From positions 1-36,367 of the forward strand of contig JACRIX010000026.1 in NCBI GenBank assembly GCA_016215645.1: a stretch of 36,367 nucleotides of DNA, written 5' to 3'. Shown piece after piece: positions 1 to 9,105 of this stretch. The notes under the pieces are model-generated. The model was not told where the DNA came from. It did no database searches and saw nothing but the letters and a program-made list of their open reading frames with translations. Source of the stretch: Rhodocyclales bacterium. GTDB taxonomy: Bacteria; Pseudomonadota; Gammaproteobacteria; Burkholderiales; Rhodocyclaceae. Numbering within the stretch: position 1 is the first letter of the stretch; each line of letters opens with the position of its first letter. The position numbers were made by a program, and so were the translations under genes.

Positions 1-112
1 AACCGTCTCCAGGAGAAAACCCGGAAGCCTGCCCGAATCGCCGCTCGTCGTTCAAATCGACACCACCCTTCATCGCCTCAAATACCGCTCCAGATCTGGG
101 TTTCCAGTTCAT
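1..112 (-). CDS. possible 5' end of a truncated ORF (IS-like edge)
   Basis: Reading the minus strand from an ATG at 112 gives an open frame that runs off the left edge of the window (MNWKPRSGAVFEAMKGG...). Just upstream, at 120-139, is the sequence AGTGTCCGGTTAAAAC on the minus strand, which has the look of an insertion-sequence terminal inverted repeat. The segment could therefore be the start of a transposase gene facing away from the cytochrome. I do not recognise the 37 visible residues, and no second inverted repeat or target duplication is visible, so this is a weak call. Confidence 0.25.
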   Translation of the reverse strand, partial: MNWKPRSGAVFEAMKGGVDLNDERRFGQASGFSPGDG

Positions 113-245
113 GGGGTTCGTTTTAACCGGACACTACTGACGGTTGATATTTCTCAACAGGCTTGAAGTTATCGCGCTTATGATTCGAAAGTCGGGTTTG
201 TCAGTCCGCAGCCGTGCCACATACCACAACAATCAGGAGATCATG

Positions 246-2162
246 ATGAGAAAACCCCTAGCCGCGAGCCTGCTTGCGTTCCTGTCGGTAATCCTGATAT
301 ACGGCTGCACGGGTGGCGTCAAGACCTACCCGAACACATCGTTCAAAGGCGTGGTCGAAGATGGCAGCAAGGAAACCTTCCTCAAGGTCGCCGATGCCAC
401 GGTCTGGCTGATCCCCGCCACCGACGTGGCGGCGATGGGCAAGACCCCGATCGAAGTCAAAAAGGATTCACCAAACGATGAACCGCTGGAAGACAGCCTG
501 GCGGCCAATCGGGGGCGCTACCTGAACACGAAGACCAGCGACAAGGGCGAGTTCAGCTTTGCCAATGTCCCCGGCGGCAAATACTTTGTCTACGTCGAAC
601 CCGCCACCAGCAAATACCTCCCGGGCGGCGACAAGTCGCGCAAGGCGCTGGGCACCGATGAACTCGGCGCAGGCTCCATGCTGATCAAGATTTCCGGCAA
701 CGTCCCGCCCAATGCCAAATACATCGGCAGCTCGGCCTGCATCGAGTGCCACGAAGACCAGAAGCACGTTACCAAGACCCTGCACCGGCTGGGCATGACG
801 GTGATCGGCAAGCCGAGCAAATTGCAGGATCATTCGCGCTTCCCCGAGTTCAACAAGGGCCTCGACAAGCTGATGGCCGGCACCACGTTCTGGTTCCACG
901 GTTTCGACAAGGGCCGCGGCTTCGACAAGTACCAGATCGCCACCAAGGCGCCGGCCGATGCGGCGTCGGCAAGCTTCACCGCAAGCTTCTACAAGGACAC
1001 CGACGGCAAGCTCAAGCTGCGTACCGAAAATCTGCGGGACAGTGCGGACAAGCCACGCACCTACACGGTGGACATGACCTACGGCGGCGGCCTCTACAAG
1101 CAGCGCTACCTGGTGCGCGTCGGCGCCAACCTGTTCCCCTTCGTCCAGTTCAACCAGAACGGCGACGACGCCTTTGCCGACCGCACCCGCAAGCCCTGGC
1201 GCGACTACCACGCCGACTGGTTCTACAACGAGCAGAACAAAAAGCTGACCGATCCGCCGCCGGGCAAGTCCTTCGACAAGGAGTGCGCGTCCTGCCATTA
1301 CGCCGGCTATACGCTGGCGAAGAACGCCAACGGCGACTACATCGCCGGCGCCGCCAACGATCGCAATGGCGAACTGGACATCGATGGCGACGGCAAGCCC
1401 AACGAACTCAACCTGGGTTGCGAAACCTGCCACGGCCCCGGCTCGGTGCATGACAAGGCCAAGGAGATCGACATGCCGGCCACCATCGTCAGCCCCAACA
1501 AGCTGTCGGCGGAACGCGCCGACGTGCTGTGCGGGCAGTGCCACAGCCGGCCCCAGGGCTTCCTCAACAACGACCAGCCGGTGAACAAGGACAACAAGAT
1601 GATGTTGCCGGGCACTTCACGTAACCGCTTCCTCACCGAATACACCACCCGACCGGATGGCAAGGATGCCGACTTCTGGGCCGATGGACTGCATTCCAAG
1701 AGCCACCATCAGCCCTACTCGGACCTGATCAAGGCGAAGAAGTACCGCAACGGCACCCAACTGGTCGCCTGTTCCGACTGCCACGACCCGCATGGCAACG
1801 GCAAGTCGCTGCACCAGTTGAAGCACGATCCGAAGACAGCCGAGGTATGCACGGCCTGCCACAAGAACCGCGACGACATGAAGGAGCATTTGGCGGACAA
1901 GGCCAAGTGCACCGTCGATCCGGCGAAGATCACCTGCATCGACTGCCACAATGCCAAGACCGCGCAGACCGGCGCCGGCTTCGGCAAGGGTCTGCTCAAC
2001 AAGGACGGCAAGAACTACTGGGTCAATGACATCAGCTCGCACGTCTACGACGTTCCACGCAAGGACAACAAGGGTGTGAAGGGCGTGGAGCCGGGCAAGG
2101 CGATGCCGATCCCCTACACCAACAAGTGCGGCGCGGCCTGCCACGACACCAAGAACCTCTGA
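246..2162 (+). CDS. multiheme c-type cytochrome lipoprotein (7 CXXCH + 1 CX3CH)
   Basis: This is an exported electron-transfer protein of about 638 residues. ATG 246 is preferred because AGGAG (235-239) lies six bases upstream; ATG 243 and an upstream in-frame start at 144 fit less well. The N-terminus is a lipoprotein signal (MRKPLAAS...ILIYGC, lipid-modified Cys at about residue 21). Residues of roughly 25-125 form a beta-rich segment ending in GEFSFANVPGGKYFVYVEP, typical of a carboxypeptidase-regulatory-like domain. Haem-binding motifs follow in order: CIECH, CASCH, CETCH, CGQCH, CSDCH, CTACH and CIDCH, with CGAACH at the very end. The arrangement recalls cytochrome c554 and paired-CXXCH families. 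It stands alone, with its own terminator and no obvious redox partner beside it. The terminal CX3CH motif may bind an eighth haem or none. Substrate and role cannot be assigned. Confidence 0.9.
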   Translation: MRKPLAASLLAFLSVILIYGCTGGVKTYPNTSFKGVVEDGSKETFLKVADATVWLIPATDVAAMGKTPIEVKKDSPNDEPLEDSLAANRGRYLNTKTSDKGEFSFANVPGGKYFVYVEPATSKYLPGGDKSRKALGTDELGAGSMLIKISGNVPPNAKYIGSSACIECHEDQKHVTKTLHRLGMTVIGKPSKLQDHSRFPEFNKGLDKLMAGTTFWFHGFDKGRGFDKYQIATKAPADAASASFTASFYKDTDGKLKLRTENLRDSADKPRTYTVDMTYGGGLYKQRYLVRVGANLFPFVQFNQNGDDAFADRTRKPWRDYHADWFYNEQNKKLTDPPPGKSFDKECASCHYAGYTLAKNANGDYIAGAANDRNGELDIDGDGKPNELNLGCETCHGPGSVHDKAKEIDMPATIVSPNKLSAERADVLCGQCHSRPQGFLNNDQPVNKDNKMMLPGTSRNRFLTEYTTRPDGKDADFWADGLHSKSHHQPYSDLIKAKKYRNGTQLVACSDCHDPHGNGKSLHQLKHDPKTAEVCTACHKNRDDMKEHLADKAKCTVDPAKITCIDCHNAKTAQTGAGFGKGLLNKDGKNYWVNDISSHVYDVPRKDNKGVKGVEPGKAMPIPYTNKCGAACHDTKNL

Positions 2163-2180
2163 GGCCGACGCTATCGAAGA

Positions 2181-2209
2181 AAGCCGCCGGCGTGTCCGGC
2201 GGCTTTTTT
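2181..2209 (+). terminator. rho-independent terminator of the cytochrome gene
   Basis: A perfect 10-bp stem AAGCCGCCGG/CCGGCGGCTT (2181-2190 with 2196-2205) encloses a five-base loop and runs into a T tract. It begins 19 bases after the cytochrome stop codon. The stem could also serve the minus-strand operon ending at 2335, but the T tract is on the plus strand. Confidence 0.9.
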
Positions 2210-2334
2210 CTTTGGCGGTTTGGCGAGTGAGGATCGTTTGCGTACCAGGCGGCGCGCGCCCGCTTCCGGGCGCCAGGAAAGCTGATTGCCTCCATACCGG
2301 CGCGCAAGCCCGCACCCTCTTGCGCCGATGCGAA

Positions 2335-2706
2335 TCAGGATTCTCGTCGCTGGCCGCCCAAATAACGCAAGTGGCTGCCGCATGCCTTGCGGCAGTCCGA
2401 TGCACCGAAGCCGGGAACCATAACCTCGCCTCCGGTGCGGCGGTTCAATCCGCATTCCGTGCGGGTCGAGCGCCCGACGCAGACCAGTTCGACGCCCGGC
2501 GTGGCGAGCAGGTAATCGATGTGCCACCGCAAGGTCTTTTCCTTCCGGCAATGCCGCGCGATCCGGGCGTCGAGATTGCGCTTCGCGCTGCCGGTATACA
2601 CATAGACCCCGGCCGGGAAATGGAACTCGCCGAGGCGACCGACCGCAATGGCGAGCGGCTGCCGCAGCGCAATCCACAACTGGTAGCTGATCGCTCGTGC
2701 CGTCAT
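2335..2706 (-). CDS. GIY-YIG/DUF123 family protein
   Basis: A small soluble protein of 123 residues. It contains [20 protein letters not shown] followed by [13 protein letters not shown] and a C-terminal ECGLNRR...[19 protein letters not shown]. This pattern matches the DUF123 family, a compact GIY-YIG-like domain sometimes found with endonuclease III. ATG 2706 is chosen because it overlaps the stop of the upstream histidine kinase as ATGA (2703-2706), which implies translational coupling; an in-frame ATG at 2736 would lie inside the kinase gene. Nuclease activity is not established for the family as far as I know. Its place as the third gene of a signalling operon is unexplained. Confidence 0.8.
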   Translation of the reverse strand: MTARAISYQLWIALRQPLAIAVGRLGEFHFPAGVYVYTGSAKRNLDARIARHCRKEKTLRWHIDYLLATPGVELVCVGRSTRTECGLNRRTGGEVMVPGFGASDCRKACGSHLRYLGGQRRES

Positions 2707-5018
2707 GTCGGCAGCCTCAGCCAGCGTTCGATGCACGCCGCCAGGCCGGCCCGATCAAAGGGCTTGGCGAGAAAGTCGTTCATGCCGGCGTCGCGGCAGG
2801 CATCCTGGTCGGACTGCATGGCGTTGGCGGTCAGGGCGACTATGGGAATGCCGCCGTTTGCCCCGCCTTGGGTACGGATCCGGCGCGTGGCCTCGATGCC
2901 GTCCATGACCGGCATCTGCATGTCCATCAGGATCAATGAATAGGCTTGTCGTGCCGCGGCCTCGACGGCCTGCTGGCCGTTCTCCGCGAGATCGACGACG
3001 TAGCCGAGGCGATCGAGCAGCGTCAGTGCCACCTTCTGGTTCACCTTGTTGTCTTCAACCAGCAGCAGGCGCACCGGCATCGATTCGGCATTGCGTGGAG
3101 GGTCGGTGCCTGCGGACGCCTGCGCGACCACCGGAACCCGCTCGACGACGTCCGGCTCCGCCGCCGGCATCAGTGGCAACTCAAACCAGAAGCGGCTGCC
3201 CTTGCCCGGCGTACTGTCCACGCCGATGCGGCCGCCCATGCCCCGCACCAGGCGCTTGCTGATGGCCAGCCCGAGCCCGGTGCCACCGAAGCGGCGGGCG
3301 GTGGCCACGTCCGCCTGGGTGAAGTCCGAGAACAGCGTTTCGCGCGCCGCTTCCGCAATGCCGATCCCGGTGTCGGAAACCGCGAAGGCAAGCCCGCCGG
3401 ATGAGCGCCCGACGCGAATGCAGACCTCGCCGACGTCGGTGAACTTGACGGCATTGCCCGCCAGATTGAGCAATATCTGGCGCACCCGAAGGCTGTCGCC
3501 AAGAAAGCTGCCGGCGGCATCGGGTGCAATGTCAAGCCGCAGCGAGATGCCCTTGGCGGCGGCACGGTGCTTGAGCACCGCGGCAATCGCGTCGACCAGC
3601 GCGGCGACGGCGAAGGGATGCCGCTCGAATTCCATGCGTCCGGCTTCGATCTTGGACAGGTCGAGGATGTCATTGACGATCTGGAGCAGCGATTCGCTGG
3701 AGGTCGCGATGTCGCTGGCAAACTCCCGCTGTTGCGGATCGAGTGGGGTATCCAGCAACAGTTGCGTCATGCCGATCACGCCATTCATCGGCGTGCGGAT
3801 TTCATGGCTCATGTTGGCAAGGAAATCGCTCTTCGCCCGGTTGGCGCTTTCCGCCGCAACGGCGGCCTGGCGATTCGCCCGCACATAGAGCACCACTGCG
3901 ATCACCGCCATGATCAGCGTGGTGCCGGCCACGGCAATCAGGAAGAAAATCCAGGGGCGCTCCGATTCGATGCGCGCCAGTTCCGGCAGCGGACGCGGCA
4001 AATGGATGCTGATGTTGCCGTCGGCCACCGTGCGCGCGACAAGTATCACCGGCACCGCGGCGGCGCCGATGCGAACCAGTTCGTGGTCACGGTCGCTGTC
4101 GAGCGGATGGATCGGCGCCGTATCCACCTGACGCACGCGGTAGCGCCCAAGCAGCGCCTCCGGGGACAGGGCATGGACCGTTGACTCCGGCAGGGCGCGC
4201 AGCTCCAGCTCGCGCGCCTCGGTCAGCACGATCACGCCAAGATTGTCCGTGACAAAGGCGTTGTGCGGACGTGTCCAGCGCCGCAGCTCGCCAATCTCGC
4301 GCTTGACCACCACGGCGCCAAGGAAGCGGCCGCCCGAGGCCAGGACGGGGTGCGAATAGTAAAGTCCGGCGGTACCCGTAACCATGCCCATCGCATACTG
4401 CTGGCCGGATTGACCGCGGCGCGCCTGCTGGAAGTACTCGCGCCTGGCATAGTTGGTGCCGACAAAACTGGTCGTGCGCCCGGCATTGCTGGCCGCGATG
4501 CAGTCACCCGCCGCATTCACCACCCAGATCACCTCGGCACCCAGGCCCGAGGCGGCGGCGCCGAGAAATGCATGCAGGCCTGACTGGCTCCCGGCCTCGG
4601 TCCAGCGCCGTTTGCGCTCTTCATAGGGCAGCGAGGCGGGCAGGTCGCGGGGATCGAAGCGCGCCAACTGTCGCCTCACGGCTTCCTCGCCGGCCAGCAC
4701 GCGTGGCACGTTGCGCAGGTTGCGCAAGGCGCTTTCGATTTCATCCGTGATGACGTCGACTTGGCGACTGGCCTGGGCGTGGCCCTCCTGGTAGGCCAGC
4801 TCCGACATGTGCGTGCTGTAGTAGTTCGCGCTTTTCCAGGACAGGACGGCCCATGACGCAATAAGGATGGCCATGGCCTTGTACGCCAGGGTCTTGGAAC
4901 GCCCCAGCGGACTGCCGAAGAAGCTCACCACCAGCATGCCCGCGATCAGCATGCTGGTGACGATCAGCATGATCGACGCCAGGAAATTCGGCGGCAACTG
5001 GTACCAGAAGCCGCTCAA
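2703..5018 (-). CDS. hybrid sensor histidine kinase with Cache-like sensor and receiver
   Basis: An inner-membrane hybrid kinase of about 771 residues. Two membrane segments lie near residues 12-35 and 45-62. A periplasmic Cache/PDC-like sensor of about 290 residues follows ([14 protein letters not shown]...[15 protein letters not shown]...YYSHPV), then a third membrane segment near 356-379. The dimerisation domain has the phospho-accepting His in [18 protein letters not shown] (about H405). The ATPase domain shows NAVKFT, DTGIGI and [13 protein letters not shown]-terminal receiver follows ([24 protein letters not shown] with Asp about 699, ALTANA, AKPF). The start is TTG at 5018, overlapping the upstream stop as TTGA. 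The signal sensed is unknown. Its coupling to the GGDEF protein suggests a phosphorelay that tunes c-di-GMP, which is inference. Confidence 0.93.
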   Translation of the reverse strand: MSGFWYQLPPNFLASIMLIVTSMLIAGMLVVSFFGSPLGRSKTLAYKAMAILIASWAVLSWKSANYYSTHMSELAYQEGHAQASRQVDVITDEIESALRNLRNVPRVLAGEEAVRRQLARFDPRDLPASLPYEERKRRWTEAGSQSGLHAFLGAAASGLGAEVIWVVNAAGDCIAASNAGRTTSFVGTNYARREYFQQARRGQSGQQYAMGMVTGTAGLYYSHPVLASGGRFLGAVVVKREIGELRRWTRPHNAFVTDNLGVIVLTEARELELRALPESTVHALSPEALLGRYRVRQVDTAPIHPLDSDRDHELVRIGAAAVPVILVARTVADGNISIHLPRPLPELARIESERPWIFFLIAVAGTTLIMAVIAVVLYVRANRQAAVAAESANRAKSDFLANMSHEIRTPMNGVIGMTQLLLDTPLDPQQREFASDIATSSESLLQIVNDILDLSKIEAGRMEFERHPFAVAALVDAIAAVLKHRAAAKGISLRLDIAPDAAGSFLGDSLRVRQILLNLAGNAVKFTDVGEVCIRVGRSSGGLAFAVSDTGIGIAEAARETLFSDFTQADVATARRFGGTGLGLAISKRLVRGMGGRIGVDSTPGKGSRFWFELPLMPAAEPDVVERVPVVAQASAGTDPPRNAESMPVRLLLVEDNKVNQKVALTLLDRLGYVVDLAENGQQAVEAAARQAYSLILMDMQMPVMDGIEATRRIRTQGGANGGIPIVALTANAMQSDQDACRDAGMNDFLAKPFDRAGLAACIERWLRLPT

Positions 5019-6907
5019 ACTGCACGCTCCACCCTGTTGCGCCCCCTCTGTTTGGCCAGGTAGAGCGCTTCGTCGGCCGCCTTGAGCAAGCGCTCATGGC
5101 TGCCGTACTTCCCGTCCTTGACCGCCACGCCAAGGCTCATCGACAGTTTGAGTGCCTTGCCGCAAACCGGCAGCGGCTGCCGCTCGATGCCGACACGGAT
5201 GCGTTCGGCGAGCTGGACCGCCCCGTCGAGCGAGGTATCCGGGGCGATGATCAGGAATTCCTCGCCGCCATAGCGACACACCACGTCCGAAAGGCGCGCG
5301 ATGGTGCGCAGGACATCGGCGACCTTGCGCAGGACCGCGTCTCCGGCGTCATGGCCATGGCTGTCGTTGACCGCCTTGAAAAAATCGATATCCAGCATCA
5401 ATACCGCCAGCGGGCGCCGCCCGCGATCAGCCTCGGCCCATTCCTGCGCCAGCCGATCCATGGCGTGACGCCGATTGTAAAGACCGGTGAGTACGTCGGT
5501 CAGCGCGGCTTCGCGCGCATGCTGGCTGGTGATCGACAATTCCAGCAGCCGTCGGCGCAATTGTTCCTGTTCCAGGCGCAGCAGCTGCTGTTCGCGGATC
5601 ATGCGCCGCCCGGCCCTCAGGCGCAAATTCAGCAGGCGCGGATCGAGCGGCTTGTCGAGAAAATCGTCCGCCCCGGAATCCAGGGCGACGGCCAGGCGCT
5701 GGTCATCGTCGGGTGAGGTCAGGACGATGATGTAAATCGAACGGCCGAGTTCGGTCTGGCGCAATGTCCGGATCAGCTCCAATCCCTTGTCGCGTGAAGC
5801 AAACAGGTCGACGAACACCAGTTGCGGCTGGCGGTCGAGCGCATCGACCATGCCGTCGTGCCCGTTGCGCGCGAGGCTGACCTGATGCCCGGCGGCCTCC
5901 ATGGTGTCCTTCAGGAGCCGGCGCGCGATCGGCTCATCGTCGATGATGAGCACCGACAGTCGCCGGAACATGTCGTCGGAACCGGCGCTACCCGCCACCG
6001 GACCGCCCAGTTCGGCAAAGGGCGTGGTCTCGCACACCGCGATTTCGAGCAGGCGGCTCCACTCGGCCCAATCCGTGAGCATCTGGTCGCCCAGCCGGGC
6101 CAGATTGCCTTCGCTGATCTCAAGCTCATGGGCCAGGGGAAGCAGGCTCCTGAATTCCGTCGCGCGCGCTTGCGGTGCGAGGAAACAGAGTCCGGCCAGG
6201 CGCGATGCCATGTGCATCACCCGGATGAGGTCGGCATTGCGCCCCGCCATCGAAGCGATCGCGGCTTCGGGTTCCTCGTGATGCAGCACGGCATCGCAAA
6301 ACAGGCGCGGCAATCCCCAGTCCTGCATCATCGCGGCGGCAACCTCGGCATGCGAATAACCGAATGCATGCCGTTCCAGCGCTGTCAGCGGCGCGCCAAA
6401 CTCTCCGGCGCATTGCTCCAGCAAACTCCCGTAGGCGGCCGGATGCATTGCCGCCAGGGCCAGCCTGCCGACGTTGGCCAACAGGCCCACCGTGAACAGT
6501 TCGGCGGGTGCCGCGGCCCGTGTCGCGGCGCCAAGCAGTTGCGTGGCCACACCGGTGGCTGCGGAACGCGACCAGAAGGCCTCGTAGTCGAAGGCGGCGC
6601 ACTGCCCCTGACGGTTGCCCGACACCAGGGAAAACGCCAGCACCAGGCGTCGTACGGACTGGATGCCGATCGACATCAGCACGTCGGGGGTCAGCGCAAC
6701 CACCGGCCGGGGCCGGGCAAAGGCGGCCGAGTTCGCCATCTTGAGCAGTCGTCCGACCATCGCCGGGTCGACCTGCAGCGCCTGGATCAATTGTGGCAGC
6801 GTGAGGTCATCCTGCTGGCAGAGTTCCAGTACGCGGAGCGCAGAGCCCCGTGGCGACGGCAGATTGCCGCTGGCCTTGAGTTCGACGAATACGGCGGGAT
6901 CCAGCAT
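5015..6907 (-). CDS. HDOD - receiver - GGDEF diguanylate cyclase
   Basis: A soluble three-domain protein of 630 residues. The N-terminal HDOD domain (about 10-260) begins with [16 protein letters not shown] and carries [13 protein letters not shown] and [22 protein letters not shown] receiver domain (about 316-435) has VLIIDDEP, phospho-acceptor Asp near 367 in LVFVDLF, and the lysine in DKPLDP. The C-terminal GGDEF domain has [16 protein letters not shown], the catalytic GGEEF near 547, and an intact product-inhibition site RLSD (about 538-541) five residues before it. Active diguanylate cyclase output with c-di-GMP feedback is therefore expected. The ATG at 6907 has GGAG about a dozen bases upstream. 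It is first in an operon with the hybrid kinase, the probable phosphodonor. Confidence 0.93.
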   Translation of the reverse strand: MLDPAVFVELKASGNLPSPRGSALRVLELCQQDDLTLPQLIQALQVDPAMVGRLLKMANSAAFARPRPVVALTPDVLMSIGIQSVRRLVLAFSLVSGNRQGQCAAFDYEAFWSRSAATGVATQLLGAATRAAAPAELFTVGLLANVGRLALAAMHPAAYGSLLEQCAGEFGAPLTALERHAFGYSHAEVAAAMMQDWGLPRLFCDAVLHHEEPEAAIASMAGRNADLIRVMHMASRLAGLCFLAPQARATEFRSLLPLAHELEISEGNLARLGDQMLTDWAEWSRLLEIAVCETTPFAELGGPVAGSAGSDDMFRRLSVLIIDDEPIARRLLKDTMEAAGHQVSLARNGHDGMVDALDRQPQLVFVDLFASRDKGLELIRTLRQTELGRSIYIIVLTSPDDDQRLAVALDSGADDFLDKPLDPRLLNLRLRAGRRMIREQQLLRLEQEQLRRRLLELSITSQHAREAALTDVLTGLYNRRHAMDRLAQEWAEADRGRRPLAVLMLDIDFFKAVNDSHGHDAGDAVLRKVADVLRTIARLSDVVCRYGGEEFLIIAPDTSLDGAVQLAERIRVGIERQPLPVCGKALKLSMSLGVAVKDGKYGSHERLLKAADEALYLAKQRGRNRVERAV

Positions 6908-7139
6908 GGATTGGCAAGCTCCGCTTCAGGCCGCCTGCCCGAGTGCGGCAGCCACCGGTTCATCACTGTAACGTCCTCGGATTTCGTTCTGCATTTGGCT
7001 GGCAATTCCTCTTGTGCCCGAATGCGGGCCTGTCGGTGGCAGGGCCGCAGCGCGGAAGGCCATCCTCTCAAACCGGCGGTTTTCTGTTTATCCGTGGATT
7101 ACGCGACAAACTGCGGTATCTACGTAGCCCGGCTGCCGC
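6908..7139. other. intergenic region between imuB and the signalling operon
   Basis: This 232-base gap separates the imuB stop from the HDOD-REC-GGDEF start, both on the minus strand. It must hold the signalling operon promoter and probably the imuB transcript end. I found no convincing hairpin with a T tract, no clear -35/-10 pair and no plausible small gene. Confidence 0.5.
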
Positions 7140-8432
7140 TCAGGCAAAAAGTCCGTGGAGATACCAGCCGCCGGGCTTGCCGGACTCGTGGAAGATCCAC
7201 AGCCAGCGGCCGGCACCGTCGATGGCGATGAAGTAGTCGCGACGCATGTCCGCGCCGTCCCACCAACCGGATTCGATACGCTCGGGTCCCGCCGCCAGGG
7301 CCAGCGGACCGCCATGCTGCGGCCGCCCACGCACTTCGCGCAGGACCTCGGGCGCATCGAGCAGCCACAGCGGCCGCGGCGGAATATCCTGCGCCGACGA
7401 CGCAGCAGCAGCCTTCGCCGCAGTTGCCCTGCTGCTGCGTTCCGGACGATGGTCGGCATGGCAGGCCCGGCCTTGTACCGCCTCGGGGCCGAGGCGGGCA
7501 ACGAGGCGATCGAGCAAGTCGGCAAGGGCTCCCTGCCCCTGCCCGGCCCCCTCGAACAGGACCTGGCTGGCCCCCGGACGCAGCTCGACATCCGTCGCGC
7601 ACAGCCGCAAGCCCAGGGCCGGAGCCCTCAGGTGCAGCGCCTCCAGCCTTTGCTTCAGCACGCCTTCGATGCGCAAGGCCTGATGTACCGGCGCACTGAA
7701 CGCCAGCGGCAGTTCGGTGACCGCGCCGTGGCCGTGGTCGATGTGCCAGAGGGCTTGCCGCAGCGCCCCATTGCGCGCCTCCAGCCAGCCGGCCAGTGCC
7801 GCGACCAGGCGCCGCGCGGCAAACAGCAGCACCGGCGCGGCATCGACCGGCGCCGGCAACTCCAGCCCCTGCTCGAAGCATTCAGGAAAGACGAAATCGG
7901 TCTGCGGATCGGGCAGCTCGCCCAGCGCCCGCGCCAGGTCGAGCAGCAAGGGCCGGCCCAGGCGGGCGCCGAGGCTGGCGCGCGGCAAGGCCAGCAGTTC
8001 GCCGACACGACGCAGGCCGAAGCCGGCGACGCGACGCGCCAGCGGCGGCGGCAGTTGCAGCGCGGAAACGGGCACCCCCGCCAGCCGTTCGCGCGTCGCT
8101 GCCAGGTCGGCGCATACCGTGCCGTCGCCGGCACGGGCCAGCCATAGCGCCGCCAACGGCGTTGCCGCGACTGCCAGTTGCGCCGCCACTCCCATGGTCG
8201 CGAGATCGGCACGCGCTTGCGCCAGCAGCGATTCCAGCCCGCCGAACAGGCGCAGGCTGCCGCCGATCTCGATGCGCAGGGCATCGGCGACGAGATTGAC
8301 GCGCGGCGTGTAGCGGCCGGCCCAGCAGGCGAGGGTCGGCCAGAAATCCGCTGCGTGCGCCGCGCTAGGCGGCGACGCGACGTCGGTCCCGGCGCTCGCC
8401 GGCGGCGGGCAATGCACTGCCAGCCAGAGCAT
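7140..8432 (-). CDS. imuB: ImuB-like Y-family polymerase homologue (SOS mutagenesis)
   Basis: ImuB is a catalytically inactive Y-family DNA polymerase relative that links the beta clamp to the error-prone polymerase DnaE2 (ImuC) during damage-induced mutagenesis. This protein has 430 residues. It starts MLWLAVHCP, a typical ImuB opening. It contains WAGRYTPRVNL, EIGGSLRLFGG and a helix-hairpin-helix-like segment (VAGFGLRRVGELLALP). The C-terminus is typical: PRPLWLLDAPEVL, ESGWWDG, RDYFIAIDGAGRWLWIF and GGWYLHGLFA. ATG 8432 is inside the end of imuA (68-base overlap); the frame stays open to 8837 but the extra residues are low-complexity shadow sequence. Between MLWLAVHCP and WAGRYTPRV there are only about 24 residues, whereas relatives I recall have about 60 or more. 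A piece of the palm/fingers segment may be missing. Confidence 0.85.
   Translation of the reverse strand: MLWLAVHCPPPASAGTDVASPPSAAHAADFWPTLACWAGRYTPRVNLVADALRIEIGGSLRLFGGLESLLAQARADLATMGVAAQLAVAATPLAALWLARAGDGTVCADLAATRERLAGVPVSALQLPPPLARRVAGFGLRRVGELLALPRASLGARLGRPLLLDLARALGELPDPQTDFVFPECFEQGLELPAPVDAAPVLLFAARRLVAALAGWLEARNGALRQALWHIDHGHGAVTELPLAFSAPVHQALRIEGVLKQRLEALHLRAPALGLRLCATDVELRPGASQVLFEGAGQGQGALADLLDRLVARLGPEAVQGRACHADHRPERSSRATAAKAAAASSAQDIPPRPLWLLDAPEVLREVRGRPQHGGPLALAAGPERIESGWWDGADMRRDYFIAIDGAGRWLWIFHESGKPGGWYLHGLFA
7400..7440. repeat. 12-bp perfect inverted repeat inside imuB
   Basis: ACGCAGCAGCAG (7400-7411) is exactly complementary in reverse to CTGCTGCTGCGT (7429-7440), with a 17-base spacer. 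It lies in the alanine-rich linker of ImuB ahead of the conserved C-terminal region. It may simply reflect repeated alanine codons, but it would form a stable hairpin in the mRNA. Confidence 0.5.
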
Positions 8433-9093
8433 GGGGGATGCCAGGAAAATTGCGCGCCGGGCGCGCGATGTCGAGCAGGATGTCCTGCCGCGCCGGCGGG
8501 CCGCGGCGCTTGAGCAGATGCACGCGCAGTTGCCGGCCGGCGGCCTGCAGTTGCAGGCGCAGCGGCGCCGGCGAGGCCTGCGCCGCGAGAGCGGCGGGAC
8601 GAAAGCAGAAGGCGGCGCCGCCGCCCTCGCCCGCCGCCACCTGCAGGCGCCGCAGGCTGTTGGCCGGCAGGCCGCCGCGCAACCCCTGGTCAAGCCACAG
8701 CAGCGTTGCCGCCACGCCGCCGCAACGCAGGGCCTCGACGCCCGCCCACAGGGCATCGCGCGGGCGGCGCGGAAACACCAGGCGCAGGCCGGCCAGATCG
8801 AGGCCGGCGGCGGCCCAGGCCGGCACATGGGCGACATGCGGCGGCGCCACCAGCAACACGGTCCGGCCGGAGGCGGTCAGCGCGGCCAGCGCCGGCAGCA
8901 GCAAGCCGATCTCGCCGATGCCCTCGTGTTCGGCCAGGAGTTCGGTCAGCGCCCCGCGCGGCCAGCCGCCGCCGGGCAGTTCGGCATCGAGGACGGAGAA
9001 GCCGCTGGCAAGAGTCGGCGCTGGCGCCACGGCGAAGGCATCGCCGCGACGGATCTCGCCGCGCTCCAGCGCCCCGGTGAGGGCGGGGTTCAT
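8365..9093 (-). CDS. imuA: ImuA-like SOS mutagenesis protein
   Basis: ImuA is a RecA/SulA-like accessory protein of the ImuA-ImuB-DnaE2 translesion mutasome. The 242-residue protein reads as this family: SGFSVLDAELPGGGWPRGALTELLAEHEGIGEIGLLLPALAAL, then VLLVAPPHVAHVPAWAAAGLDL, LWLDQGLRGGLPANSLRRLQVAA and LRVHLLKRRGPPA near the end. The nucleotide-binding region is degenerate, as usual for ImuA. The start at 9093 is 12 bases after the lexA stop, and the 3' end overlaps imuB by 68 bases, so the three genes form one operon under the SOS box upstream of lexA. No strong Shine-Dalgarno sequence precedes it, so coupling to lexA translation is likely. Confidence 0.82.
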   Translation of the reverse strand: MNPALTGALERGEIRRGDAFAVAPAPTLASGFSVLDAELPGGGWPRGALTELLAEHEGIGEIGLLLPALAALTASGRTVLLVAPPHVAHVPAWAAAGLDLAGLRLVFPRRPRDALWAGVEALRCGGVAATLLWLDQGLRGGLPANSLRRLQVAAGEGGGAAFCFRPAALAAQASPAPLRLQLQAAGRQLRVHLLKRRGPPARQDILLDIARPARNFPGIPHALAGSALPAAGERRDRRRVAA

Positions 9094-9105
9094 GGAGAGC
9101 AGCGC

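Noticed and set aside
468..1544. Long open frame on the minus strand opposite the cytochrome gene (358 codons).
   Set aside because: It is antisense to a well-supported multiheme protein. The translation is a valine/alanine/glycine-rich shadow with no motifs or ribosome site; GC-rich third positions explain its length.
8433..8837. Upstream extension of the imuB frame.
   Set aside because: The residues before MLWLAVHCP are Arg/Ala/Cys-rich and low complexity, and overlap the imuA coding region in another frame.
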